From Equadaptatus sp045642025 (GTDB lineage: Bacteria > Synergistota > Synergistia > Synergistales > Synergistaceae): a stretch of DNA of 47,041 bases. The DNA lies in assembly GCA_045642025.1 (NCBI GenBank), contig JAZUIB010000050.1, positions 1 through 47,041 of the forward strand, in the 5' to 3' direction. This document shows, in pieces, positions 17,444 to 26,946 of this stretch. Below the pieces are notes generated by a model that was not told the DNA's origin, ran no database searches, and was given only the letters and a program-made list of their open reading frames with translations. The translations under genes and the position numbers were made by a program. Numbering within the stretch: the first letter of the stretch is position 1; every line of letters begins with the position of its first letter.

Positions 17444-20122
17444 ATGGGATTTTTTGATTCAATTATGCAGAAAATGGGGTTTCGCCGCAACGAATTTCTT
17501 ATTTCAAAGTATGAGGGACTGGTAAATGTCATAGATTCCTACGAGGAGGAAGTTCAGCAGCTTTCTGACGAAGAACTTGCGCAATCGGCGAATTTTTTCC
17601 GCGAAAGACTGGCAAACGGTGAAACGCTTGACGACATTCTTCCGGAAGTTTTCGCGCGTGTTCGTGAAGTTTCTGTCCGAACGACAGGACTCCGGCATTT
17701 TGCCGAGCAGATGATAGGAGCCATGGCTCTTAACGACGGACGAATTGCCGAAATGAAGACGGGCGAAGGCAAAACGCTTGTTGCGACCCTTGCTGTTGTG
17801 CTCAATGCAATGACCGGCAAAGGTGTTCATGTCGTTACCGTTAATGATTATCTTGCCGGACGTGACGCAGAATGGATGGGTCCTATTTATAAAGGCATGG
17901 GGCTTACTGTTGGGGTTATTAAACCGCAGATGGACGATGAAGAACGTTATGAAGCATACCGCTGTGACATAACCTACGGCACAAACAGCGAATTCGGTTT
18001 TGACTACCTGCGTGACAATATGGCTGTTTCGAAAGCGCAGCAGGTGCAGCGCGGTCATGAATTCTGTATTGTTGACGAAGTTGACTCAATTCTCATAGAC
18101 GAAGCACGTACGCCGCTTATTATTTCAGGACCTTCGGAAGATGATACTGCACCTTACCGTACGGCAGATGATGTCGCAAAGAAAATGACCAAGGATATTG
18201 ATTTCGAAGTTGACGAAAAAGAAAATAACCTGGCGCTTACAGAAGCAGGCATTACAAAGGCGGAAACAATTCTTAAAGCCCCGCAGCTTTTTACTGATTA
18301 TGCCAATTCCGCAATGGCACACAAAATTACCCAGGCACTCAAAGCGCACCATCTTTTCAAACGCGACATCCATTATGTTGTCAAAGACGGCGAAATCATT
18401 ATTGTTGACGAATTTACCGGACGCCTTATGGAAGGACGCCGTTACTCGGACGGACTTCATCAGGCTATAGAAGCAAAGGAACATGTACGTATAGGACGTG
18501 AAAGCCAGACGCTTGCCACCATAACACTGCAGAACTATTTCCGTATGTATCATAAACTTGCCGGTATGACAGGTACCGCACTTACGGAAAAAGATGAATT
18601 TGAAGAAATTTATCATCTTCCCGTTGCGGTTATTCCCACACATAAACCTATGATCCGCAAGGATAATGATGACGCAATATACCGTACTGAACTTGAAAAG
18701 TATAACGCTGCTATTGATGATGCCTGTGCTGCGCACGCAAAAGGGCAGCCTGTTCTTATCGGTACAACCTCTATTGACCACTCTGAACTTGTCAGCAGAC
18801 TGCTCCGTGCAAGAAAAATACCGCATAATGTCCTGAATGCAAAAGTTCATGACAAGGAAGCGCTTATTGTTGCGCAGGCAGGGCGTTTGGGTTCTGTTAC
18901 TGTTGCAACAAATATGGCAGGTCGAGGTACTGACATAGTACTTGGCGGAAATGCGGAATATCTTGCAAAAGAAGAATTTGCCAAACGTGAACTCAAACTT
19001 CCGGAAAACGAAGCAGAATATAACGGAATCCTCGAAGAATTTAAAAAAATATGCGCTGACGAGCATGAAAAAGTGCTTGAAGCCGGAGGTCTCTGCATTA
19101 TAGGCACAGAACGACATGAATCCCGCCGCATCGACAACCAGCTGCGCGGACGTTCAGGTCGTCAGGGTGACCCAGGTGAAAGTCGTTTCTATATTTCACT
19201 GCAAGACGACCTCATCAGATTATTCGGCGGTGACAAAATCAACGGCATTATGCAGACGCTTGGTCTACAGGAGGGTGAAAGAATAGAACATCCGTTTCTT
19301 TCTAAAGCAATTGAAAATGCCCAAAAAAAAGTTGAGCAGCTGCATTTTGAAATACGCAAACAGCTACTTGTTTACGATAATGTAATGAATCAGCAGCGCG
19401 AAGCTGTTTACAACGAACGCAGAGAAATCCTTGAAGACAGTAATGTTGCTGAAAGAGTACAGCGTATTGTTGAAGATACAGCACGGGCAGTGTTGGACAA
19501 GTTGTTTGAGGAAGAAGAAAGCCTGCGTTCGGATACAAAAACTGTTGCTATTGAACTCAGCAGACTTTTCTGGCCTGGCATTGCCGGAGGACTTGAAGAA
19601 TTTGACGGCGATTACCACGGACTTCGTGAGGCATCAGAGAGAATTGTTGATGATGTGAGCAGAAGTTTTGAAAAGAAAAAAGCAGAGCTTGGCGAGGAGC
19701 AGGCAGCTGAAATTTTCCGTTATATCCTTCTTACAACGCTTGATGCAAACTGGAAAGAGCATCTGCTCGACATGGATGAACTGCGCAGAGGAATTGGTCT
19801 TCGCGCAATAGGGCAGAAAGATCCATTGCTTGAATATCAGTTTGAATCCTACAATCTGTTCCAGCAGATGCTTGCCCGTGTACGCGAAAGCGTAACGGAA
19901 TTTGCGCTCAAAGTTTCTGTAGCAACCGAAGAAAACCAAAATAGACGCAGTAAATGGACTGAAAGCCACGATGATTTTAACACACTCTCATCAGTTGAAA
20001 ATCCAGCTGCTGCCGCAACTGCCGGAAAAACAGAAACAATAGTTAATGCAAATAAAACAGGCAGAAATGACCCGTGTCCGTGCGGAAGCGGGAAAAAATA
20101 TAAAAACTGCTGCGGAAAATAA
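17444..20122 (+). CDS. secA: Preprotein translocase ATPase SecA
   Basis: The motor that drives secretory proteins through SecYEG. At 892 residues it is of normal length. Walker A is MKTGEGKTLVATL (about residue 105), and the DEAD-like box VDEVDSILIDEARTPLIISG is at about residue 206. NMAGRGTDIVLGG and LRGRSGRQGDPG are the helicase-like C-terminal motifs. The protein ends in the zinc-binding SEC-C motif CPCGSGKKYKNCC, which also binds SecB in other bacteria. TTAAGGAGAAATAG precedes the start. It has its own promoter and is followed after 13 bases by an exported DUF3857-like protein. Confidence 0.98.
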   Translation: MGFFDSIMQKMGFRRNEFLISKYEGLVNVIDSYEEEVQQLSDEELAQSANFFRERLANGETLDDILPEVFARVREVSVRTTGLRHFAEQMIGAMALNDGRIAEMKTGEGKTLVATLAVVLNAMTGKGVHVVTVNDYLAGRDAEWMGPIYKGMGLTVGVIKPQMDDEERYEAYRCDITYGTNSEFGFDYLRDNMAVSKAQQVQRGHEFCIVDEVDSILIDEARTPLIISGPSEDDTAPYRTADDVAKKMTKDIDFEVDEKENNLALTEAGITKAETILKAPQLFTDYANSAMAHKITQALKAHHLFKRDIHYVVKDGEIIIVDEFTGRLMEGRRYSDGLHQAIEAKEHVRIGRESQTLATITLQNYFRMYHKLAGMTGTALTEKDEFEEIYHLPVAVIPTHKPMIRKDNDDAIYRTELEKYNAAIDDACAAHAKGQPVLIGTTSIDHSELVSRLLRARKIPHNVLNAKVHDKEALIVAQAGRLGSVTVATNMAGRGTDIVLGGNAEYLAKEEFAKRELKLPENEAEYNGILEEFKKICADEHEKVLEAGGLCIIGTERHESRRIDNQLRGRSGRQGDPGESRFYISLQDDLIRLFGGDKINGIMQTLGLQEGERIEHPFLSKAIENAQKKVEQLHFEIRKQLLVYDNVMNQQREAVYNERREILEDSNVAERVQRIVEDTARAVLDKLFEEEESLRSDTKTVAIELSRLFWPGIAGGLEEFDGDYHGLREASERIVDDVSRSFEKKKAELGEEQAAEIFRYILLTTLDANWKEHLLDMDELRRGIGLRAIGQKDPLLEYQFESYNLFQQMLARVRESVTEFALKVSVATEENQNRRSKWTESHDDFNTLSSVENPAAAATAGKTETIVNANKTGRNDPCPCGSGKKYKNCCGK

Positions 20123-20135
20123 GGAGGCGATTACA

Positions 20136-21998
20136 ATGCGCAAGAGTTTGAAAATTCTCGGACTTGCGGTTTTACTGGTTACCGTCTTTGCGGTAGCCTG
20201 TTTTGCATGGAACCCGTCAGAAGAAGTTCTCCGTTTACACAAAGAAGTTCCTTCTTATGATACCTTGGGCAACCCTCAGGCGGTTGTTTGGCTTAAAAAC
20301 CATGAAATGAGATACAATAATGACAAATCAGTGGATATTTTCCATTACACCATCATTTCTTTCGGTAAAAGAATACCTGACAACTGGCGTGAACATAGAA
20401 TCTGTGCGCCTGCCGGCGGCGAACTGCGTATTGGCCATGTTGCAATCTACAATCCTGCAACAGGCCGGATAGAAGGTATCCCGAAAGTTACAGAGCAGAC
20501 GATTGCCGGAGGTATGAAAATTTATACTGTACATCTTACAGATGATGCCTGCAATAAAGTTCTTGTTCTTGTAGAAAATGAAAAGCGTTTAAATCAGGAT
20601 GGCATTGACATGACTGTAACAGTCGCAGATGAATTCCCAGTGTGGGAACAGAAAATCGCTGTTTTGCTGCCTAAAGACAAACCGCTCTACTGGTATGCGA
20701 GCAAAATGAAAGAGCCGCAGGTGCTGAACGGCAAAACGGGAAAGGTGTATTTTTGGGCAGTTACAAACCAGACTGCATGGCATGGAAGTGGAATACGTGT
20801 CTTTCAGCGTCCGTTTATTTCCTTCAGCTCATGTGAAAATCTTGTCCCCAGGCTTCAGTTAATGCAGGGCAAGGCAGATGCTTATGCCAAAGTAGAAATG
20901 CCGGCTTCAGCACCATCTGACAGTGGTAAGCTCATTAACTGGATGGAAGCTTCAGAAAGAAACGAGACCCTCCTTCCGAGAAATACAATACGTCCTCTGA
21001 ATATGCTTCCCAAAAACGGACCGTGGACAGCCGCTGAACGTACGCTTCTGCTTAACGGTTGGCTGAACAAACTCGGCCGCGGTACTAAAATATGGTGGCA
21101 GGCGCCTGCACCGGTCAGAGTTGACAGTTCTGTTGCAGATGATTTCTGGACTTCACCGGTTATAGTTAGTGCATCAGGCAAGAGAGCCCTTTACTATCAG
21201 GCGGGACAGGGTGTTGAATACGGAGATGTCTCTCCATTCCTTGCTGGTACGGATATATACCGCCTTTCTGATAAAAAGCCGCAGGCTGCGGCTGAAAACA
21301 CTGCTAAAGCAAAGAAAAAGAAAACAGTTTCCTCAGATGGTTTTGACACTAGAGAAGTTAAGGCAGGAAGTCCTGCTGATCATAAACTATCCCTGCTTTG
21401 GAATCTCAAACTTAATGAAAATGGAGTTGCCGACGGAACGCTTTCAGCAACTATAAACGGAGCATGGGCTGGTATTTTTTCTGATGGAGTAATACCGACA
21501 AAAGAAGTTGCGGCGCGACTTATTACCAGAAAAATAAACCTTGCAATTCCTGGCATGACTCTTACTTCAACCAACGTAAAATTGCTTTCTACAGGCTACA
21601 AGCTTGATTTCAAGGTACACTGTGCACCTGGCATTGTCCAAAATAAAAACATGCTGCTGAAACTTCCGGGCGGAATACCTGAAATTCTCGGTCAGTTGCT
21701 TTACGATAATGAAGCTGTAACTTTCCGTTTCCCATTCGTTATTGAGCAGAGAGTTCGAATGTCAACACCGAAGGGGTACAAGTGTTTCCAGAATGACATC
21801 AATAATGTTATAGGAACTAAAAAAACATCACAGCTGGTTGAAAAAATACACACAAATCCAGTGAAAAATATACTGGAAGCTGATTGTGTATGGATACTGA
21901 AAAAACTGAAGCAGGAAATGGATGATGCGCAGGTACTCAGTAGTCAAATCGGCGCATTTCTCGCCTGGCCGAACCTGAATCTTCCGTACAGAAAATAG
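20136..21998 (+). CDS. Exported DUF3857-like protein
   Basis: About 620 residues. AAGGAGG selects ATG 20136; an in-frame start inside secA is unlikely. The N-terminus is a signal sequence (hydrophobic residues about 8-24, ending CFAW). The next 230 residues resemble the DUF3857 beta-domain that often precedes transglutaminase domains: LKNHEMRYNNDKSVDIFHYTI, YNPATGRIE, VWEQKIAVLLPKDKPL. No transglutaminase Cys-His-Asp triad was found. The second half is a second beta-rich region after a Lys-rich linker near residue 400. It probably acts in the periplasm or at the outer membrane. It sits 13 nt after secA and 46 nt before argS. Confidence 0.6.
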   Translation: MRKSLKILGLAVLLVTVFAVACFAWNPSEEVLRLHKEVPSYDTLGNPQAVVWLKNHEMRYNNDKSVDIFHYTIISFGKRIPDNWREHRICAPAGGELRIGHVAIYNPATGRIEGIPKVTEQTIAGGMKIYTVHLTDDACNKVLVLVENEKRLNQDGIDMTVTVADEFPVWEQKIAVLLPKDKPLYWYASKMKEPQVLNGKTGKVYFWAVTNQTAWHGSGIRVFQRPFISFSSCENLVPRLQLMQGKADAYAKVEMPASAPSDSGKLINWMEASERNETLLPRNTIRPLNMLPKNGPWTAAERTLLLNGWLNKLGRGTKIWWQAPAPVRVDSSVADDFWTSPVIVSASGKRALYYQAGQGVEYGDVSPFLAGTDIYRLSDKKPQAAAENTAKAKKKKTVSSDGFDTREVKAGSPADHKLSLLWNLKLNENGVADGTLSATINGAWAGIFSDGVIPTKEVAARLITRKINLAIPGMTLTSTNVKLLSTGYKLDFKVHCAPGIVQNKNMLLKLPGGIPEILGQLLYDNEAVTFRFPFVIEQRVRMSTPKGYKCFQNDINNVIGTKKTSQLVEKIHTNPVKNILEADCVWILKKLKQEMDDAQVLSSQIGAFLAWPNLNLPYRK

Positions 21999-22044
21999 CA
22001 GCAGACTGAGACATACTTTATTGTAGACAGGAGTGTTTTTTATT

Positions 22045-23718
22045 TTGGATACTACAACAGAACTTAAATCCCTGCTTGAAAAAGCGGTAGCAAAAATTGC
22101 TGAAGAAAACGGGGCTCAGTTACCCGAAAATTTTGCGGTAAAACTTGAACGCCCTCGTCAGGAAGGACACGGAGACTGGGCAACAAATGTTGCCATGCAG
22201 CTTGCAAAGCCGCTCGGCAAAAATCCGCGCGAACTGGCGCAGCAGATTGTTTCAGCGCTTGAAGAAAGCAAGCTTGTATCTTCTGCCGAAGTTGCAGGTC
22301 CTGGGTTTATTAATCTGAGGCTTTCCGCAAACTGGATTTCAGATGCAATCGGAACAATCATTGCGCAGGGAGAAAAATTCGGCAGGGTAAATGACGGCAA
22401 AGGTAAAAAAATACAGCTTGAATTTGTCAGTGCAAATCCCACCGGCCCGCTTCACATGGGGCACGGAAGAGGCGCAGCTGTAGGTGATATAACCGCAAGG
22501 CTGCTTAAAGCCGCCGGTTACGACGTTACATGCGAATATTATGTAAATGACGCAGGACTTCAGATGGAACTGCTTGGGCAATCGGCAAGAGCCCGTTATT
22601 TTGAAGCTCTTGGCAAAGCAGAGAAAGCCCCTATGCCTGAAGACGGCTATAAGGGTGAATACCTTGAAGATATTGCTAAAGTTTACGTTGAAAAATATGG
22701 TGATACTCTTGCCGCAAAACCTGAAGAAGAACAACTTGAATTTTTCAAAACTGAAACCAGCAGACTTGTTATTGAATCAATACGTAAAGACCTTTCTGAT
22801 TTCGGAGTTGACTTTGATGTATGGTTTTCCGAAAAATCACTTTACAAATCAAATGCCGTTCCTACCGCGCTTGATTCGCTTAAAGCAGCAGGCTATGCCT
22901 ATGAACAAGATGAGGCTGTATGGTTTAAGTCAACGGCATTTGATGACGATAAAGACAGAGTTCTTATCCGTGCTAACGGCGTGCCGACTTACTTTATGTC
23001 AGATATTGCCTATCTCAAAAACAAATATGACAGAGGCTTTGAAAAAAATATCTATGTATGGGGTGCTGACCACCATGGGTATATTCCGCGCATCCGCTCT
23101 GTAAACACAGCGCTGGGATATGAGGACAGCCAGCTTGAAGTACTCCTCATACAGATGGTTAATCTGCTCAGAGACGGAAAACCTGTTCAGATGTCAAAAC
23201 GTGCCGGCACAATTGTTACTTTACGTGAAATCATGGACGAAGTCGGACGCGACGCAACACGGTTCTTTTTTGTTATGCGCAAAAGTGACAGTACACTTGA
23301 TTTTGACCTTGAACTCGCAAAAAAAGCAACAAGCGAAAACCCTGTATTCTACATCCAGTATGCGCATGCCAGAATCTGCAGTATTTACCGTGAGCTTGAG
23401 GAACGCGGCGTAAAACTGCCGTGCATAGCCGAATTTGATGCTGATAAACTTTCAACATCGAACGAAGCGAAACTTGCCAAAGTTATCTCACGTCTTCCGG
23501 AAGAAGTCAGTAAGGCAGCTGTTGAGCTTGCGCCGCACCGCATAGCCTATTATGCTACGGAAATTGCGGAGTGTTTTCACGCTTTTTACAATAGTTCAAG
23601 AATTCTTGGTGTTGAAGAAGATATTATGAAAACAAGACTTTTGCTTGTAGAAGCGACAAGGATTGTACTGAAAAATGTTATAGAAATTCTTGGGATTTCA
23701 GCTCCGGAGAAAATGTAA
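22045..23718 (+). CDS. argS: Arginyl-tRNA synthetase
   Basis: Class I synthetase charging tRNA-Arg, about 557 residues. The N-terminal Add-1 domain begins DTTTELKSLLEKAV. The HIGH motif is seen as GPLHMGHGRGAAVGD (about residue 134), the KMSKS equivalent as QMSKRAGTIVTL, and the C-terminal anticodon-binding helices include FYIQYAHARICSI and FHAFYNSSRI. CAGGAG at 22028-22033 favours TTG 22045; the GTG at 22033 overlaps that ribosome binding site. Co-directional with ftsB, two bases apart. Confidence 0.97.
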   Translation: MDTTTELKSLLEKAVAKIAEENGAQLPENFAVKLERPRQEGHGDWATNVAMQLAKPLGKNPRELAQQIVSALEESKLVSSAEVAGPGFINLRLSANWISDAIGTIIAQGEKFGRVNDGKGKKIQLEFVSANPTGPLHMGHGRGAAVGDITARLLKAAGYDVTCEYYVNDAGLQMELLGQSARARYFEALGKAEKAPMPEDGYKGEYLEDIAKVYVEKYGDTLAAKPEEEQLEFFKTETSRLVIESIRKDLSDFGVDFDVWFSEKSLYKSNAVPTALDSLKAAGYAYEQDEAVWFKSTAFDDDKDRVLIRANGVPTYFMSDIAYLKNKYDRGFEKNIYVWGADHHGYIPRIRSVNTALGYEDSQLEVLLIQMVNLLRDGKPVQMSKRAGTIVTLREIMDEVGRDATRFFFVMRKSDSTLDFDLELAKKATSENPVFYIQYAHARICSIYRELEERGVKLPCIAEFDADKLSTSNEAKLAKVISRLPEEVSKAAVELAPHRIAYYATEIAECFHAFYNSSRILGVEEDIMKTRLLLVEATRIVLKNVIEILGISAPEKM

Positions 23719-23720
23719 AA

Positions 23721-24020
23721 ATGCAGCCCCCGCGTATCAGATATCTTCTGCTGATTGCTGTTTCAAGTTTTATTGTCGTGGTAACAGTAATGACATTTTT
23801 TTCCGAATTTGACAAAATTCGCACACTCAGTAACGCACTAGATGCGAAAACAGCTGAACTGGAGAAAATTGAAAGAACAAATCAGGAGCTCAAACGCAGG
23901 CTTGACGTAGCCAAAACAGGCGAGGGTATTGAGCGCGAGGCAAGAGAAAAATATAACATGCTGAAACCTGGCGAAAAAATGTATAAGATAAAAGTGAGGA
24001 ATAATAAAAAGCAGCTTTAA
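23721..24020 (+). CDS. Septum formation initiator family protein (FtsB/DivIC-like)
   Basis: A 99-residue bitopic protein. One transmembrane helix spans residues about 9-26, followed by a coiled coil (residues about 33-65, EFDKIRTLSNALDAKTAELEK) and the family signature EGIEREAREKYNMLKPGEKMYKI. FtsB/DivIC proteins link early and late divisome components. The start is three bases after the argS stop. A possible terminator follows at 24047. Confidence 0.88.
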   Translation: MQPPRIRYLLLIAVSSFIVVVTVMTFFSEFDKIRTLSNALDAKTAELEKIERTNQELKRRLDVAKTGEGIEREAREKYNMLKPGEKMYKIKVRNNKKQL

Positions 24021-24046
24021 ACGGCACTCCAACGGGCAGTAATCAG

Positions 24047-24075
24047 AAAACCGCGGCCTTTTCACGGTTTTGCCG
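24047..24075 (+). terminator. Possible terminator after ftsB-like gene
   Basis: AAAACCG (24047-24053) pairs with CGGTTTT (24065-24071). The following T-run is broken, so efficiency is uncertain. Confidence 0.45.
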
Positions 24076-24163
24076 CCCTGTTTTTGCGATACTGATAAAA
24101 ACAATAAAAGGGTTTGTTAGTAGGCAGACAGACAGTAAATTTATATAAAAAAGCGATAAAATC

Positions 24164-24192
24164 TTGCCAAAACAGATTTTTCGTGGTATATT
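24164..24192 (+). promoter_or_regulatory. Promoter of the rpsF-ssb-rpsR operon
   Basis: TTGCCA at 24164-24169, a 17-bp spacer, then TATATT at 24187-24192. Transcription would start near 24199, just before the leader hairpin. Confidence 0.7.
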
Positions 24193-24210
24193 ACCCAATT
24201 GCAGTTCCCT

Positions 24211-24229
24211 GTTTCCCAGTGTGGGAAAC
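24211..24229 (+). promoter_or_regulatory. Leader hairpin upstream of rpsF
   Basis: A perfect 8-bp stem, GTTTCCCA / TGGGAAAC, with a 3-nt loop. It ends 12 nt before the Shine-Dalgarno sequence of rpsF. In many bacteria the S6:S18 complex represses its own operon through a leader structure here. The specific S6:S18 motif cannot be confirmed by eye, so the autoregulatory role is inference. Confidence 0.45.
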
Positions 24230-24257
24230 CAAAGTCCAGAGGGAGGAGGTGAAAAAC

Positions 24258-24542
24258 GTGCGATCATATGAAATGGTAGTTATTCTCAAGGCTAACGTAG
24301 AAGACACAGCAGCAGCAACAGAAAGCCTTGCAGAGGTCGTACGCGGATTAGGTGCAGAGGATCTCAAAGCAGATTCCTGGGGCAAAAAGAAATTTGCCTA
24401 CCCGATCGAAAAAGAAGTCGAGGGTTACTATGTCCTGTACACGTTTAAGCTGGATCCTGCTCAGATTAAGGAAATGGAACGTCTCCTTAGCCTGAAGGAT
24501 CAGGTTATACGCCACATGGTTGTTAACCTGGAGGAGAAATAG
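24258..24542 (+). CDS. rpsF: Ribosomal protein bS6
   Basis: A 94-residue small-subunit protein. It begins RSYEMVVILKANVED and contains SWGKKKFAYPIEKEVEGYYVLYTF, both diagnostic of S6. It pairs with S18 on the 30S platform. GTG 24258 is selected by GGGAGGAGG; the longer in-frame ATG at 24114 lies upstream of the promoter. It starts the canonical rpsF-ssb-rpsR operon; the ssb ATG begins two bases after the stop. Confidence 0.97.
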   Translation: MRSYEMVVILKANVEDTAAATESLAEVVRGLGAEDLKADSWGKKKFAYPIEKEVEGYYVLYTFKLDPAQIKEMERLLSLKDQVIRHMVVNLEEK

Positions 24543-24544
24543 TT

Positions 24545-25078
24545 ATGGCACGCGGATTTAACAAAATAATGCTCATGGGCAATCTCGCAAGAGATCCCGA
24601 TGTGCGTTACACGCCGAACAAACAGAAAGTTGCTCGTTTTACGATTGCAACCGGCAGACAGTGGAAAAACCGTACATCCGGAGAACTTCAGGAACATACT
24701 GATTTTATCAACTGTGTTGCTTGGGGAAATACCGCTGACATCATTGAACGTTTTCTCCGCAAAGGTCGTCCTGCTTTTGTAGAAGGCCGTCTCACAAGCC
24801 GTGATTACGACGACCCTAAAACAGGACAGCATCGGTGGATAACAGAGGTTAACGTGGACAACGTCATTTTGCTGAATTCAGGCAACAGGACAGATGCTTC
24901 AGCAGGCGGCTACGGTCAGTCACAGCAGCATTCTGCTCCGGCGTCTGACGGTTTTGGCAGTTCTGACATAGGCAGCTTGAGAGAAGAAACTGGTTTCGAC
25001 GATGAATTCCCGCTTGACTTTTCTGAAATTAGAAAAGAAGACGGAGAAGATTCTGGAGACGTCGATATACCTTTCTAG
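24545..25078 (+). CDS. ssb: Single-stranded DNA-binding protein
   Basis: A 177-residue SSB. The OB fold shows NKIMLMGNLARDPDVRYTP, VARFTIATGR and FVEGRLTSRDYDDPKTGQ (residues 1-110). A Gly/Gln/Ser-rich linker leads to an acidic tail ending DVDIPF, the conserved tip that recruits DNA repair and replication proteins. It sits between rpsF and rpsR as in most bacteria. Confidence 0.97.
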   Translation: MARGFNKIMLMGNLARDPDVRYTPNKQKVARFTIATGRQWKNRTSGELQEHTDFINCVAWGNTADIIERFLRKGRPAFVEGRLTSRDYDDPKTGQHRWITEVNVDNVILLNSGNRTDASAGGYGQSQQHSAPASDGFGSSDIGSLREETGFDDEFPLDFSEIRKEDGEDSGDVDIPF

Positions 25079-25099
25079 TAACCGGAAGAGGTGAAACAA

Positions 25100-25354
25100 A
25101 TGGATAAAGAGGTAAAAGAAGGCGGATTCAACCGCAAACATCGCAAACGCAGGCCAAAAGTCTGCCATTTTTGCGTAGATAAAGTTGAAGCAATTGATTA
25201 CAAAGATGCCGAAAAACTCAAACGTTATATCACAGAACGCGGCAAAATAGTACCGCGCCGTGTAACCGGCACCTGCGCAAAACATCAGCGTCAGTTGACG
25301 AGAGCCATAAAACGTGCAAGAATTATTGCACTTCTCCCGTACACAGCAGACTAA
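25100..25354 (+). CDS. rpsR: Ribosomal protein bS18
   Basis: An 84-residue basic protein. KVCHFCVDKVEAIDYKDAEKLKRYITERGKIVPRR and TCAKHQRQLTRAIKRAR are classic S18 segments. The Cys residues of CHFC and TCAKH make this a candidate zinc-binding (C+) form. GAAGAGGTGA provides the ribosome binding site for ATG 25100. A terminator follows. Confidence 0.97.
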   Translation: MDKEVKEGGFNRKHRKRRPKVCHFCVDKVEAIDYKDAEKLKRYITERGKIVPRRVTGTCAKHQRQLTRAIKRARIIALLPYTAD

Positions 25355-25378
25355 TTTTTGCGAAATCATTGTATAATA

Positions 25379-25409
25379 AGAGAGAACCGTATAGGCTCTC
25401 TCTTTTTTA
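25379..25409 (+). terminator. Terminator after rpsR
   Basis: AGAGAGAACC, GTATA loop, GGCTCTCTCT with one mismatch, followed by six Ts. It separates rpsF-ssb-rpsR from the DUF2232-rplI-dnaB group. Confidence 0.9.
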
Positions 25410-25533
25410 TTCGTGATGCAGCCTGTGTGGTAAAACTGCATAGTGCGAAACGGAGTACATACAAGACTCTGCCATTGTTATGCAACTTAATAACAGAGGA
25501 TATATTTAAAAGTACGGAAAGGCAGGTGTCAGG

Positions 25534-26517
25534 ATGAACAGAGAATATCGTGAATGGTTCGGCTATGTTTTGCTGAGCGTTGTAATGTTTCTTGGTGAAA
25601 TCTCTTTTGCACCTGCGCTCAGTGTTTTGTTTTTGATATCGCCGCTGCCTTTTATGCTTCTTCAGTACCGTTTCAGCACGCATTCGGCAATGTATGCCGC
25701 GTTTATTGCAGTACTGTCCATATATCTTCCTGATGTAATAACGCATGGTATGGCAGGTGCCGCATCTCTCGTAAACCTCATAACAGTTCTAATGTTTATG
25801 GTATTTTTTGTTTTTACCGGTATGTTGCTTGGCACTATTCTGCGGCTTAAGCTGCAGGCAAATGTTTGGCTGCTTAGGGCAGTTATGGCATCAGTAGCGG
25901 CAAAGATTGCTTTTATGGTTTTTCTCGTCAAAAGCATTGGCATAAATCCGTTTGCAATGGACGAAGCGCTGGTCAATGCGGTTGTATCATCAATTTCTCA
26001 GACTGCCAGAGTGGGCGGTTCCCAGACGCTTCAAAATTATGTGCATGAACTCAGTACCACAATGAAAATGTTGCTTCCGTCAATTCTGATTTTTTACGCG
26101 GCGGCAGACAGTTTTTGTTCATATAAGCTGGCAGGACGGCTTTTGAAACGCAAAGGAATTGAAATTCCAGTATTTACACCTTTTGGTGAATGGCGTTTCC
26201 CGAAAGACCTCTCATTTGCAATTATTGCGGCAATCCTGCTTAAAGTGGCAGTAACCTTTATGCCGTCCTACGCACTTCAAATGGTTTCCGAAAATCTACA
26301 CATGGTATTGCGCGCGGTTTTCACGCTTGAAGGAATGTCTGTAATATGGTATTTAATGGGCAGAAACAAAATTACCAAAGCGTTGAGATTGGTGTTTATG
26401 GTATTCAGCATAATATTTCTTGCGCTCTTCACATACCCGTATTCATTCATCGGAATTATTGATATTTGGTATGATTTGCGCAAATTAGGAGGAAAAAACA
26501 ATGAAAGTAATTCTTAA
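25534..26517 (+). CDS. DUF2232 (YybS-like) membrane protein
   Basis: A 327-residue polytopic membrane protein with about eight hydrophobic helices. Its position between rpsR and rplI-dnaB and the pattern of a final helix pair (VIWYLMGRNKITKALRLVFMVF) match the YybS/DUF2232 family, whose function is unknown. Some relatives resemble substrate-binding S components of ECF transporters. AAGGCAGG lies before the start. Its 3' end overlaps rplI by 17 bases, indicating translational coupling. Confidence 0.78.
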   Translation: MNREYREWFGYVLLSVVMFLGEISFAPALSVLFLISPLPFMLLQYRFSTHSAMYAAFIAVLSIYLPDVITHGMAGAASLVNLITVLMFMVFFVFTGMLLGTILRLKLQANVWLLRAVMASVAAKIAFMVFLVKSIGINPFAMDEALVNAVVSSISQTARVGGSQTLQNYVHELSTTMKMLLPSILIFYAAADSFCSYKLAGRLLKRKGIEIPVFTPFGEWRFPKDLSFAIIAAILLKVAVTFMPSYALQMVSENLHMVLRAVFTLEGMSVIWYLMGRNKITKALRLVFMVFSIIFLALFTYPYSFIGIIDIWYDLRKLGGKNNESNS

Positions 26518-26944
26518 GGAAGACGTCAAAAAAGTTGGCAAAAAAGGTCAGCTGCTGGAAGTGGCAGACGGTTACGGCAGAAATTTCCTTATCGCAAGAG
26601 GCTTGGCGGAAGAAGCCACATCAGGCAAAATGCGTGAACTTGCAGAGAAGAACAAAAATGCCGCCGTTAAAGACAACAGAGCACGCACGGCAGCCGAAGA
26701 GGCAAAGAAAAAACTGGGTGGTAAAATTGTCGTGCTCAAAGCAAAAGCCGGTGAAGGCGGCAAACTTTTTGGCAGTATTACAACAAGTGACATTGCAGAA
26801 GCAGTCTATGCACAGTATGGCATACAAGCTGACAAAAAAGACATCAAAACCGAAACAGTCAAAATTATCGGCGATTATAGTGTCAAAGCAAAACTCTATA
26901 GTGGTATTGAAGCAGAATTCATACTCAGAGTGGAAGGTGAATAA
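26501..26944 (+). CDS. rplI: Ribosomal protein bL9
   Basis: A 147-residue large-subunit protein. The N-terminal domain begins MKVILKEDVKKVGKKGQLLEVADGYGRNFL, and the long central helix (KMRELAEKNKNAAVKDNRARTAAEEAKKK) and the C-terminal domain are intact. L9 helps maintain reading frame. TTAGGAGGAAA inside the DUF2232 gene is its ribosome binding site. dnaB starts three bases after the stop codon. Confidence 0.97.
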   Translation: MKVILKEDVKKVGKKGQLLEVADGYGRNFLIARGLAEEATSGKMRELAEKNKNAAVKDNRARTAAEEAKKKLGGKIVVLKAKAGEGGKLFGSITTSDIAEAVYAQYGIQADKKDIKTETVKIIGDYSVKAKLYSGIEAEFILRVEGE

Positions 26945-26946
26945 CA

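Noticed and set aside
18125..19117. A 330-codon open frame antisense to secA
   Set aside because: It lies wholly inside a certain secA gene, has low-complexity Phe/Cys-rich composition and no ribosome binding site. It is a shadow of secA codon bias.
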